A DNA stretch of 15,024 nucleotides. Source: Planctomycetaceae bacterium. GTDB taxonomy: Bacteria; Planctomycetota; Planctomycetia; Pirellulales; Pirellulaceae. The position numbers and the translations under genes were made by a program. Location of the stretch: positions 1-15,024 of the forward strand of contig JABHUV010000210.1 in assembly GCA_018658605.1 (NCBI GenBank). The letters run 5' to 3'. Below are positions 7,301 through 13,231 of the stretch, piece by piece. The notes beneath the pieces are model-generated. The model saw nothing but the letters and a program-made list of their open reading frames with translations, searched no databases and was not told the origin of the DNA. Each line of letters starts with the position of its first letter. Position 1 is the first letter of the stretch.

Positions 7301-9169
7301 ATGACACCCGTAACAACCAAACTTAAGAATGGTGTTATAACCGCGAACAACTTTAGGAGCAGGAGCTTCCTCAAACCGTTCGCTTGGTTCAAGTTCTGTT
7401 ACGTCGTGATGACATTTCAAGCAGGTGCTTTCAATAAAACGAGCCGGATACTGTGGAAATATCCAGTGGTGATTATCAAACCAACCATGCTCATCCATCC
7501 AGCGAGAACGATCCAATGGATCATTAGGGGTATGCGATGCCCATTTAAAATCGGTGGCACTACCCTGTCCTTCGTGACAAATGGTACAACCAAACTCTTG
7601 TATCTTGTGCGGACTCAATGAACCAACAAACAAGTCCAAGCGAGGGTGACTATTGAAGGGGTGAGGTAGTCCTCGTCGCACCTCCAATACCACGCTATCG
7701 ATTTCTCCTTGGGCGGCTAGTAAACGGTGTGCTACTAAATCCGGATCATACACCAAGTCACCATCAATACTGACGATAACGTCACCGATTTCGAGTCCTG
7801 GTCGAGTATCTCGAGCATGAACACTGTTCTTGATTGGGTTTGCTGGACTAGATGATTGCAATAAAGCGTCTAAGATCTGCTGGCCTGTGTAAGTTACATC
7901 GTTATCATCTGGTTCAATAACGGTGGCGTTTTTCGCTGGTGTCTGAGTCGCAACATAGGCGACTGTTACGTCATCATCATTAATCAAACCGGTCGGCGCG
8001 AATCGCATTCCAAATACATTTTCAAGAGCCTTTTGACGACCTGCTTGGGATTCTGCGGCCGTCGGTGTATCTGGGGCACCTGCTTCAGAAACAAACTCGG
8101 TAGACGCAGCGGTAACTGGCGGAATCTCTAAGCGAATTTCAATCGTTCGCTGAGCAACAAACGCTGGCTCCAAGGCCGCCCCTGGAACTGATTTTTCCAT
8201 CATCTGATGACAAGTGGTACAGCGGTCAAAGCGGCGTACCATTTGGAAGTTGACACTTTGCTCCAAGTCGTCGCTCCATAAATTGTCAATTTGCAGCGGA
8301 CTGTTAAATGCATCAAGGATGGGTAACTCCAACCACTTTTTGCCTAACCACTTTCCTTCCCACAACGCTGAATGACGTTCATCAATAGCAGCTTGCAAAC
8401 GCACTTTTTGGGAATTGGCTGCATCAAGCAACTTTTGTTTTTCTTTGACAACCGCTTGGAATTCACCACTGAATGCTTTTAATTCTTTACGAAACTTGGC
8501 AGCTCGTTCGTACTCACCTTCTTTGGCATTCAATCCCTCTTCCGGATTATTCAGTATTTCTAGTAGCGCTTCATGAGCCGCAAGTTCTGCCAGTTCATCT
8601 CCATCACGCACTGCTAAGCCTTCGTCCGCTGCAGCTTGGTCACGGTTGGCTCGTTGGAATTTCACCTTAACAAGACGGGCATCTTCTTTTGCTTTGATCA
8701 ATGCGATTTGATTGTCAATGGCCTCCGTAAGCGCAGCGCGAGCAGTAGCAGTCGATTCATTCGGCGCATTTTTCCAAGTTGCTACAGCAGATTTCATATA
8801 CTCAACGTCGATAACGCCGATAACATCTTTTAAATCTTCAGCGTTAGCGGCGTCAGCCCAAAATGCTTCAATACAAGCAATCAGATCGCCGACACTTTTA
8901 AGTCCATCGGTCTTGCTTGCCGCAGCAAGGTCCAACTCCCCTTGGGCTTTAGCAATTGCCGCCACTACCCCATCAGTTTGCGTCTCTAATTGACGCCATT
9001 CTGTTATCTGAATATCGATCTCTCGAGCCTCAGCTTGATACTGCTTCCACTCGCGCGAGTGATCTTTCCAGAACAGCCAGAGCGTGGATATTAGAAGAAT
9101 TACAGACGTGACGGCAAACACCACGTGTAGCTTCTTTTGATCCCAAATTGTTTGATCACCTGCAGGCAT
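4340..9169 (-). CDS. Giant octaheme c-type cytochrome with coiled-coil and PDZ-like domain, probable replacement for cytochrome c1/f
   Basis: This 1609-residue protein has one N-terminal membrane helix (about 15-34), then a long charged helical region likely to be coiled coil (about 35-275), then a mostly periplasmic body. Eight CXXCH heme motifs start at residues 317, 528, 583, 619, 826, 1014, 1197 and 1469. The last five are each followed by an MP element (RMPRF, VMPDL, RMPQF, RMPKF, AMPQN) that can supply a Met axial ligand, as in class I monoheme domains. The first three lack one and may be bis-His. A PDZ-like domain (about 440-500, core PGLEIGDVIVSIDG) separates heme 1 from heme 2. A His/Asp-rich loop occupies about 1055-1085, and the C-terminus is an Ala-rich helix. 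GGAG at 9178-9181 supports the ATG at 9169 over an upstream GTG at 9232. It directly follows the cytochrome b genes, in the position of petC/petA, so it probably accepts electrons from the Rieske protein. Confidence 0.85.
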   Translation of the reverse strand: MPAGDQTIWDQKKLHVVFAVTSVILLISTLWLFWKDHSREWKQYQAEAREIDIQITEWRQLETQTDGVVAAIAKAQGELDLAAASKTDGLKSVGDLIACIEAFWADAANAEDLKDVIGVIDVEYMKSAVATWKNAPNESTATARAALTEAIDNQIALIKAKEDARLVKVKFQRANRDQAAADEGLAVRDGDELAELAAHEALLEILNNPEEGLNAKEGEYERAAKFRKELKAFSGEFQAVVKEKQKLLDAANSQKVRLQAAIDERHSALWEGKWLGKKWLELPILDAFNSPLQIDNLWSDDLEQSVNFQMVRRFDRCTTCHQMMEKSVPGAALEPAFVAQRTIEIRLEIPPVTAASTEFVSEAGAPDTPTAAESQAGRQKALENVFGMRFAPTGLINDDDVTVAYVATQTPAKNATVIEPDDNDVTYTGQQILDALLQSSSPANPIKNSVHARDTRPGLEIGDVIVSIDGDLVYDPDLVAHRLLAAQGEIDSVVLEVRRGLPHPFNSHPRLDLFVGSLSPHKIQEFGCTICHEGQGSATDFKWASHTPNDPLDRSRWMDEHGWFDNHHWIFPQYPARFIESTCLKCHHDVTELEPSERFEEAPAPKVVRGYNTILKFGCYGCHEINGLEGPDKRIGPDMRLEPNYSAAALQIKADAGFANLSASDQQLVNRVVSHPEDDAARHDLLHAIEQDVDTLDAVGESILSDDSHGRIATGLADVDAPGSLRKPGPSLRYVGSKNGAAFLYDWIANPQSFRSSSRMPRFFNLHSHLPESVADEAAAKFEPIELLGMVHYLKSNTQSFDYLAWGSDVTADADRGKVAFQQRGCLACHSHHDETLAGIEAYRNPNEFLQGPDLSELGAKFMGVADAQKWLYSWIKQPTKYHARTVMPDLFIDVEIIKNEDGTETKVDPALDIAAFLLSDVGPWTVSENTLTVAKLTASETLQTNLSELVQKNLEDSFYRQVAANYAKNGIPANASGVKVAERLLQNDGAATGLDIDTQLRYIGRKALAKYGCYGCHDIPGFEDAKPIGAGLADWGRKDPSKLAFEHIAQYLEGHHAGRDDHSNDMDHVAAANDDEGGSGHEHGEVEAERDIMPSRYDADMPDFYHEQMDAHNRTGFIYQKLREPRSYDYHKAAGKKYSERLRMPQFPLSTADREAIITFVLGLVSEPPREKYLYKPSVRTKALIDGKQVLDKFNCAGCHVLEPEKWDLTLSETELQTVLAQHVEVSKEYPYLRPDVSAQELTESMQQDARGNITARFNGMPAVGNEGLASANDAEFGDPIEDYLEDPFRLKGVGELQFQLWDHGVLNGGVAAAGSNLSRIAPTTVSQRTAATGGVLARYLLPFVTQQERLVNPEAKGAESWAWVPPPLVGQGTKVQNQWFHDFLLEPYRIRPAVVLRMPKFNMSSAEATKIVNYFAARDNANYPYEFDPRVNGDHLAEAAAAYQNENGGDSDRLADAMQIVVSQDYCIKCHSMGDFEPEGSARGMAPNLGMVHKRLRGGYVQRWIARPNSILPYTAMPQNVPYDEAKPHLGAEQTQKLFHGTSPETVDALVDLLMNFDDYAKSRASVAGLVAEAKAAKAAEAAAAAQEAAAVPEKLPKIEAKQTEGL

Positions 9170-9254
9170 TTCTTTGTCTCCGCAATTGCGGCAGATCCTT
9201 GTCTTATTCCTATAAATCTTCACCGTGGCCACAACGGCTCAGCAGTGCTGACAT

Positions 9255-10604
9255 CTAAAAATTAATAAAATACTCCGGTATGGATATGAAATACTTCATA
9301 TCCACGGTCCAACGGGCCAACATCTTAATTGGAAGCGTTGCCATCCACAAAAAGAGGTTTGTCATAACCATAAATCTAAGCAGCCCCATCCTTCTATACA
9401 GAGGTTGGAACAATCGTTTCTCTTTCATTGCCAATAACGGCGGCAAAATCGTAAAGTAACCAATCAACCCCAAAATTCCGATAACCTCGCGTTTGAAAAT
9501 AACCAACACTTTAATCAAAAACGGATCGGCGGGGTCTGGTTTGGGCAGCGGCTGGTTCAACAAATCCACCCAGAACAACTGCGAGAGGTCGACATTATTC
9601 ATTGCTTGAACCTTATGGGCATCCCATGTTTCATAGAACCCAAAGAAGTTCCAATTGGGTCCACGTAAAAAGGTCCCCATCACAATCAAAGTGATCCACA
9701 GAACTAAGAATCCGAACTGGAAGGTCAAGTATGCAAATTTTCGTTCATTTATCGTGTAATAGCCGTTTCCCTTTTTGTTGAAATCGATATAGGGAATCGC
9801 CATCAGTCCAGCAACAACCATGTTGGGTAGCATCACGCCTGCCATCCACGGATCGTAATAGACCAACATTTCCTGCAAGCCCAAAAAATACCAGGGAGCC
9901 TTGGATGGGTTAGGAGTTTTCACACTACTGGCGGGTTCCTCTAGTGGTGCTTGAAGGACAATAGCCCACAACAGTAGAAACGCCGTCAATCCAACCATGC
10001 AGATTAACTCAGTGTAAACTAAGTCCGGCCAGACGAGAATTTTTTCGTTATCAATGGCTTCTAGGGGCAGTTCTCCCTGGGCAATACGACGATCGTTTTC
10101 GACTGCTTTGTAAGTTGCCAGCCAAGTAAAAAAGGCGATTAAGAAAATCAAACCAACAATCGGTACGTTATCAGGTTTCATCACAATCGCAGCGAAATCA
10201 ACATCGGCGATCGAGAGCCCCATAAAAATAAGCATCAGGTTTAGCCCCAACCACGCCATGTTTGGCTTGACCCAGTGTTCGCGAGTCATAAATAGGGCAA
10301 ACAAGATTGCCATCGTCCCCAGCGAATAAGTCACTGGCATCATCGCAGCATCAATCATGTTTTTGATTGATGCCGGTACAGAAACATAGGCAATCATTCC
10401 AGAGTCGCCACTGCTGACAATACCACCCATAATGACACAAACTAATCCGACAATAGACCAAGTGACTGCTAGTCGCTGCTGACCCTTGACTTTCCATTGA
10501 TAAACAGCAAATAAACCATTCATCAGAGCAATCGCTAAATAGTAACTGCAGAGGAATCCACTGATACTTGCTAAGAACTCATCATAAGTAAGGTGACCAT
10601 GCAT
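9255..10604 (-). CDS. Cytochrome b C-terminal half (subunit-IV-like), enlarged, with APWY Qo motif
   Basis: This 449-residue membrane protein has about ten hydrophobic segments. The central part (about 190-320) matches the C-terminal half of cytochrome b / subunit IV of b6f: a PDLVYTE element, a loop with APLEEPA, then TPNPSKAPWYFLGLQE. The APWY at 236-239 sits where the quinol-oxidation (Qo) motif PEWY occurs in classical complexes, so the catalytic Glu is absent. RGPNWNFF (314-321) follows as in related complexes. Compared with subunit IV (about 160 residues, three helices) it has about five extra helices at the N-terminus (residues 15-165) and two at the C-terminus (372-430). No heme-ligand His pair is visible in the core, as expected because those lie in the b6-like subunit. 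It is 114 bases after that gene. No good ribosome binding site precedes the ATG. It should help form the Qo pocket. Confidence 0.88.
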   Translation of the reverse strand: MHGHLTYDEFLASISGFLCSYYLAIALMNGLFAVYQWKVKGQQRLAVTWSIVGLVCVIMGGIVSSGDSGMIAYVSVPASIKNMIDAAMMPVTYSLGTMAILFALFMTREHWVKPNMAWLGLNLMLIFMGLSIADVDFAAIVMKPDNVPIVGLIFLIAFFTWLATYKAVENDRRIAQGELPLEAIDNEKILVWPDLVYTELICMVGLTAFLLLWAIVLQAPLEEPASSVKTPNPSKAPWYFLGLQEMLVYYDPWMAGVMLPNMVVAGLMAIPYIDFNKKGNGYYTINERKFAYLTFQFGFLVLWITLIVMGTFLRGPNWNFFGFYETWDAHKVQAMNNVDLSQLFWVDLLNQPLPKPDPADPFLIKVLVIFKREVIGILGLIGYFTILPPLLAMKEKRLFQPLYRRMGLLRFMVMTNLFLWMATLPIKMLARWTVDMKYFISIPEYFINF

Positions 10605-10644
10605 GGCTGTTGTTCGCCGCCTATTTCTTGTTTACTGTTAAAAT

Positions 10645-10668
10645 GATCTACTGACTGATCTACTGACT
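10645..10668. repeat. Two tandem copies of a 12-bp unit in the gap between the two cytochrome b genes
   Basis: The unit GATCTACTGACT occurs twice with no spacer and no mismatch, and the periodicity extends one or two bases on either side (10644-10669). It lies in the 114-base gap between the b6-like and subunit-IV-like genes. It is probably a replication-slippage duplication; no regulatory role can be shown. Confidence 0.8.
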
Positions 10669-10718
10669 GGTTGTTCAACTGCTTATAAATACTAAACGTG
10701 ATCTGCATTGCTGGGCCG

Positions 10719-11495
10719 CTACATCGGACTACTAATACCGCCATCTTTACGAATTCGCCAAAAGTGAATTGCCAGCAGTAAAGCTGCTCCTAAGGGAATT
10801 GCGATACAGTGCAGAATATAAAATCGATTTAGTGTTTCTTCGCCAACAAAGCGCGCACCTAGCAATCCAAAACGCGCATCAGAGGCGTTGGTGATCATAT
10901 CAACACCGCCAACGGACAACAATTGAGCCCCAGGACCTTCATAACCCAGAAATGGGGCCGCTCGGGCCATATTGGATCCCACCGTAATCGCCCAAATCGC
11001 AAGTTGATCCCACGGAAGCAGGTATCCGGTAAACGACAGCAATAAGGTGAGCAACAACAGAATAACACCTAGTACCCAATTGAATTCACGAGGAGGCTTG
11101 TAGCTACCCGTTAGAAAAACTCGGTACATATGCAACCAAACGGTGATCACCATCGCGTGGGCTCCCCAGCGATGTAATTCGCGCAGAATCCCCAAGGAGG
11201 TGACATCTCGTAGCACCAGAATATCCGAATAGGCCCATTCGATGGTTGGGCGATAGTAGAACATCAACAGAACACCGGTAACCGTTTCCACTAAGAACAG
11301 GAAGAAGGTAACGCCTCCCATACACCAAGTGTAACTCAGCGCGATTCCCTGTTTTTTCGCTGAAACGGGATGCAAGTGCAAAAAGAAGTTCGTCAACATT
11401 ACGACGATTCGATTACGACGATCAACCGGCGCTGGATGACGAAAAATACTCTTCCAAATCTGGGAGTTCCGAATTATTTCACCAATGGGAGGCAT
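10719..11495 (-). CDS. Cytochrome b6-type subunit of a quinol:electron acceptor oxidoreductase, with heme c_n cysteine
   Basis: This 258-residue protein with four membrane helices (about 52-80, 106-130, 137-160, 225-247) is the diheme b subunit of a cytochrome bc/b6f-type complex. The heme ligands are His108 and His122 in helix B, and His229 and His244 in helix D. The helix D pair is 15 residues apart, the b6 value, whereas bc1 cytochrome b has 14. Cys58 in TWCMGG aligns with the Cys35 (YCLGG) that covalently holds heme c_n in cytochrome b6. The following helix, including FYYRPT, and the GYLLPWDQ motif are also close to b6. The b-type polypeptide is split: the C-terminal half is the next gene. 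The first 50 residues form a cytoplasmic extension longer than in plant b6. Start ATG at 11495 has only a weak ribosome binding site. Confidence 0.93.
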   Translation of the reverse strand: MPPIGEIIRNSQIWKSIFRHPAPVDRRNRIVVMLTNFFLHLHPVSAKKQGIALSYTWCMGGVTFFLFLVETVTGVLLMFYYRPTIEWAYSDILVLRDVTSLGILRELHRWGAHAMVITVWLHMYRVFLTGSYKPPREFNWVLGVILLLLTLLLSFTGYLLPWDQLAIWAITVGSNMARAAPFLGYEGPGAQLLSVGGVDMITNASDARFGLLGARFVGEETLNRFYILHCIAIPLGAALLLAIHFWRIRKDGGISSPM

Positions 11496-11566
11496 CTGCT
11501 GAAAAACCTACTGTAAAACTTGCTATCAAAACACAGAAGCTATGACTCGCCTCTGCCAAAATCAGA

Positions 11567-12763
11567 CTAAACGCTTACGTACGAATTGGGATCAGTCCAC
11601 TGTCCCACTTCCTCCATAAACTTACGACTCTTATCCACCTCTATCTGGCCATCATCAGCAACGCGTATCGCGTATCGCTCTAACGGACGAGGAGCTGGAC
11701 CTTCAAAATTCACTCCATCTTTATAAAATCCACTACCGTGGCAGGGACATTTAAATTTCTGTTCACCTTCTAACCAGTTTGGCGTACACCCTAGGTGCGT
11801 ACAAACCGACTTCAACGCATAGATCTGTGACTCGCCCTCATATTCCCAGCGGACGACCCACACACCAAATTGCGCTTTATATTTCGCTTCCACCTGCCCT
11901 GGGGAATACCCAGCAGGAAAACCAACTTTGAATTTTGTCGGGGGTTCAGTCAATACATTGGGGAACATAAAGCGAGTTAATCCCAATGTCCACAATAAAC
12001 TGGTCAAACCCATTGAAGTGAAAGCCACAGCGAGAGGCGTTCCGAGGAAGACTTTGGCAGTCGTTGCGATAAACCCGCGTCGGTCTGGCTCAACGACAGC
12101 AGCTTTTTCTTGCTTCTGCGGTAAGAAGTCTGATTTACGTGGAGCCGGCGGTACTTCTAATTTTGGCTTGGCTGGCTTCGCTGGAGTTTCCCCAGCCGCG
12201 GCCGCCTCGTCGAAACTTCGTGGGCCACGCTGGGTACCCGTGCGAGCCGCTGCTAGTACACTCGCTGTATCACGCGGCCCTACAGGGGCATCTGACTTTG
12301 CAGCAACTGCAGGTTTTGTTTTGGGAGCTGATTTGGGAGTCGCTTTCGCCTTGGCTGCCGGGTTCGTTTTTGGAGCCGGAGCAGCACCTTCGCCGCGTGC
12401 GGCTGCCAACATATCTGCGACGGACATCGCAGATGGGTCAATCTTAACAACCGGTGCTTCGTCTGTGCTGGCCTCACTAGTCTCGTCAGGTTCACCAGAC
12501 TCTTCTGCTGAATCATCACTTGAGCCTGTAGACGTAGCACCACCCTCACCACGAGCAGCAGCCAGCATATCAGCCACCGACATCGATGCTGGATCAACCT
12601 TCTCCCCAACAGTTGCAGCGGGCTTTTCCTCTGTAGGCGATTGCGATTCAGTCGCCTCAACTACGTCACTAGTATCGTCTGCCGCGGGAGTTGCACTAGC
12701 ACCACCATCCGCACTACGTGCTTGGGCTAGGATATCATCGATCGAGGGATCTTGTTCTGCCAT
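11567..12763 (-). CDS. Rieske iron-sulfur protein with long repeat-bearing N-terminal extension
   Basis: This 398-residue subunit moves electrons from quinol at the Qo site to the c-type partner. The C-terminal Rieske domain (about 275-398) has box I CTHLGC (Cys321, His323, Cys326) and box II CPCHGSGF (Cys339, Cys341, His342). The cluster ligands are Cys321, His323, Cys339 and His342, with a Cys326-Cys341 disulfide. Phe346 is where high-potential Rieske proteins have Tyr, which suggests a lower potential. A single helix (about 236-262) follows a twin-arginine motif DRRGFIA (228-234), typical of Rieske Tat signal anchors. Unusually, about 225 residues of Ala/Pro/Lys/Glu-rich sequence precede it and should stay in the cytoplasm. 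They carry four copies of a short helix-like motif, two of them identical over 14 residues. It is first in the respiratory cluster, 71 bases before the b6-like gene. Confidence 0.93.
   Translation of the reverse strand: MAEQDPSIDDILAQARSADGGASATPAADDTSDVVEATESQSPTEEKPAATVGEKVDPASMSVADMLAAARGEGGATSTGSSDDSAEESGEPDETSEASTDEAPVVKIDPSAMSVADMLAAARGEGAAPAPKTNPAAKAKATPKSAPKTKPAVAAKSDAPVGPRDTASVLAAARTGTQRGPRSFDEAAAAGETPAKPAKPKLEVPPAPRKSDFLPQKQEKAAVVEPDRRGFIATTAKVFLGTPLAVAFTSMGLTSLLWTLGLTRFMFPNVLTEPPTKFKVGFPAGYSPGQVEAKYKAQFGVWVVRWEYEGESQIYALKSVCTHLGCTPNWLEGEQKFKCPCHGSGFYKDGVNFEGPAPRPLERYAIRVADDGQIEVDKSRKFMEEVGQWTDPNSYVSV
12380..12436 (-). repeat. Rieske tail motif, strong copy B (PSAMSVADMLAAARGEGAA)
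   Basis: This encodes residues 110-128 of the Rieske protein. Its 14-residue core MSVADMLAAARGEG is identical to copy A, although ten of the fourteen codons differ at synonymous positions. A weaker relative, DTASVLAAARTGTQR, is encoded at 12227-12271. Confidence 0.85.
12536..12592 (-). repeat. Rieske tail motif, strong copy A (PASMSVADMLAAARGEGGA)
   Basis: This encodes residues 58-76 of the Rieske protein. The pattern is Pro, then a short predicted amphipathic helix S-V-A-D-M-L-A-A-A-R, then Gly. A weaker relative near the N-terminus, DPSIDDILAQARSADG, is encoded around 12704-12751. The four motifs are separated by Ala/Pro/Ser/acidic linkers. Confidence 0.85.
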
Positions 12764-12921
12764 GAATTCTATTGCCTTATGGCGTTCTTAAAACCTAATA
12801 AAACTAGTCGTGACTGTCGTGTAATTTGAGCAAAATTTGTATTCTATTTCCAATTAGGAAGTGTATTACATTCCGTGGTATGGAATGCCATCTAATCATG
12901 AACAACTACGGCTATTAAAAT

Positions 12922-12945
12922 GTCACACAAACGTCTTTGCGTGAC
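12922..12945 (-). promoter_or_regulatory. Leader hairpin that pairs fully only in the minus-strand transcript
   Basis: The arms GTCAC and GTGAC enclose a second pairing of CAAA with TTTG around a four-base loop. On the plus strand one position is an A/C mismatch. In the minus-strand RNA the same position becomes a G-U wobble, which gives an unbroken 10-bp stem with loop GACG. It is followed by AUUUUAAU, a weak U-rich tail. It lies about 160 bases upstream of the Rieske start. It may be a 5' leader structure, an attenuator, or a weak intrinsic terminator for purD read-through. Confidence 0.5.
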
Positions 12946-13003
12946 TCCGTAATCCAACATGCCTTTCCTTGCCATTCATCTCATTTAAGTAAAAAAGGGG
13001 ACT

Positions 13004-13021
13004 TTGTGATTTTTTTCACAA
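13004..13021. promoter_or_regulatory. CRP-type dyad TTGTGA-N6-TCACAA
   Basis: A perfect 6-bp inverted repeat flanks a run of six T. It includes the complete TGTGA-N6-TCACA consensus known for the CRP branch of the CRP/FNR family. It starts about 240 bases upstream of the Rieske start and 210 bases beyond the purD stop. Two more dyads follow immediately: the palindrome ATTGTACAAT (13021-13030) and ACAATG-CAA-CATTGT (13026-13040). Binding is inferred from the sequence match only, and the regulator is not in the window. Confidence 0.45.
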
Positions 13022-13061
13022 TTGTACAATGCAACATTGTCGTCAAATACAATTCACTTTA

Positions 13062-13086
13062 GAAAGTTATTAAAACATTAACTTTC
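13062..13086. repeat. 8-bp inverted repeat (GAAAGTTA / TAACTTTC, 9-base spacer)
   Basis: The arms are perfect but poor in GC, and no T-run follows on the minus strand, so it is not a classical terminator. It may be an operator or part of the transcript end of purD. No function can be assigned. Confidence 0.45.
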
Positions 13087-13160
13087 CAAGCTTACTAGTA
13101 CCTCGACACACACTAATAAATTACTTCTTATTATTTCCTTAGTCTATCAATCTTAATATC

Positions 13161-13183
13161 AAAAATGTAATACCCTAAAGGGT
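13161..13183 (-). terminator. Weak candidate terminator downstream of purD
   Basis: In the minus-strand direction a short ACCC/GGGT stem with a four-base loop (13172-13183) is followed after several bases by five T. It starts about 50 bases after the purD stop. The stem is only four to five pairs, so this is a tentative call. Confidence 0.25.
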
Positions 13184-13231
13184 GGTAATTTAATATTTTA
13201 GACAAATATTTCGTTTTTTACAATTCTCATC

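Larger units (their letters stand above)
12764..13231. promoter_or_regulatory. 468-base AT-rich non-coding region, presumed leader and control region of the respiratory cluster
   Basis: The region lies between the purD stop and the Rieske start, with both genes on the minus strand. It should hold the purD terminator and the promoter for the respiratory genes. I see no coding sequence. The supported elements are a CRP-type dyad (13004-13021), adjacent dyads up to 13040, an 8-bp inverted repeat (13062-13086), a minus-strand hairpin (12922-12945) and small dyads at 12869-12887 and 13172-13183. The 12869-12887 dyad (CATTCC / GGAATG) is close to a further GGAA at 12857-12860 that could pair with the same TTCC, so two alternative folds are possible. 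No convincing -35/-10 promoter could be picked by eye. Confidence 0.6.

Noticed and set aside
9170..9232. N-terminal CRNCG metal-knuckle-like sequence on the giant cytochrome
   Set aside because: It depends on a GTG start at 9232. The GGAG before the ATG at 9169 and the position of the membrane helix favour the shorter protein, so this is probably untranslated.
10645..10668. Start of a CRISPR array
   Set aside because: There are only two 12-bp units with no spacer between them, so it is a simple tandem duplication.
968..12763. Alternative complex III (ActABCDEF) as the identity of the cluster
   Set aside because: A true Rieske protein and split cytochrome b with bis-His heme ligands are present, and no NrfD-type or molybdopterin-like subunit is seen.
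11928..12791. 287-residue open reading frame on the plus strand opposite the Rieske gene
   Set aside because: It is antisense to the Ala/Ser-rich Rieske tail. The codon bias of such low-complexity sequence leaves the opposite frame open, and its product has no recognisable domain.
12995..13006. AAAG-GGGA-CTTT as a terminator stem
   Set aside because: The stem is only four pairs and AT-rich, and chance occurrence is likely.
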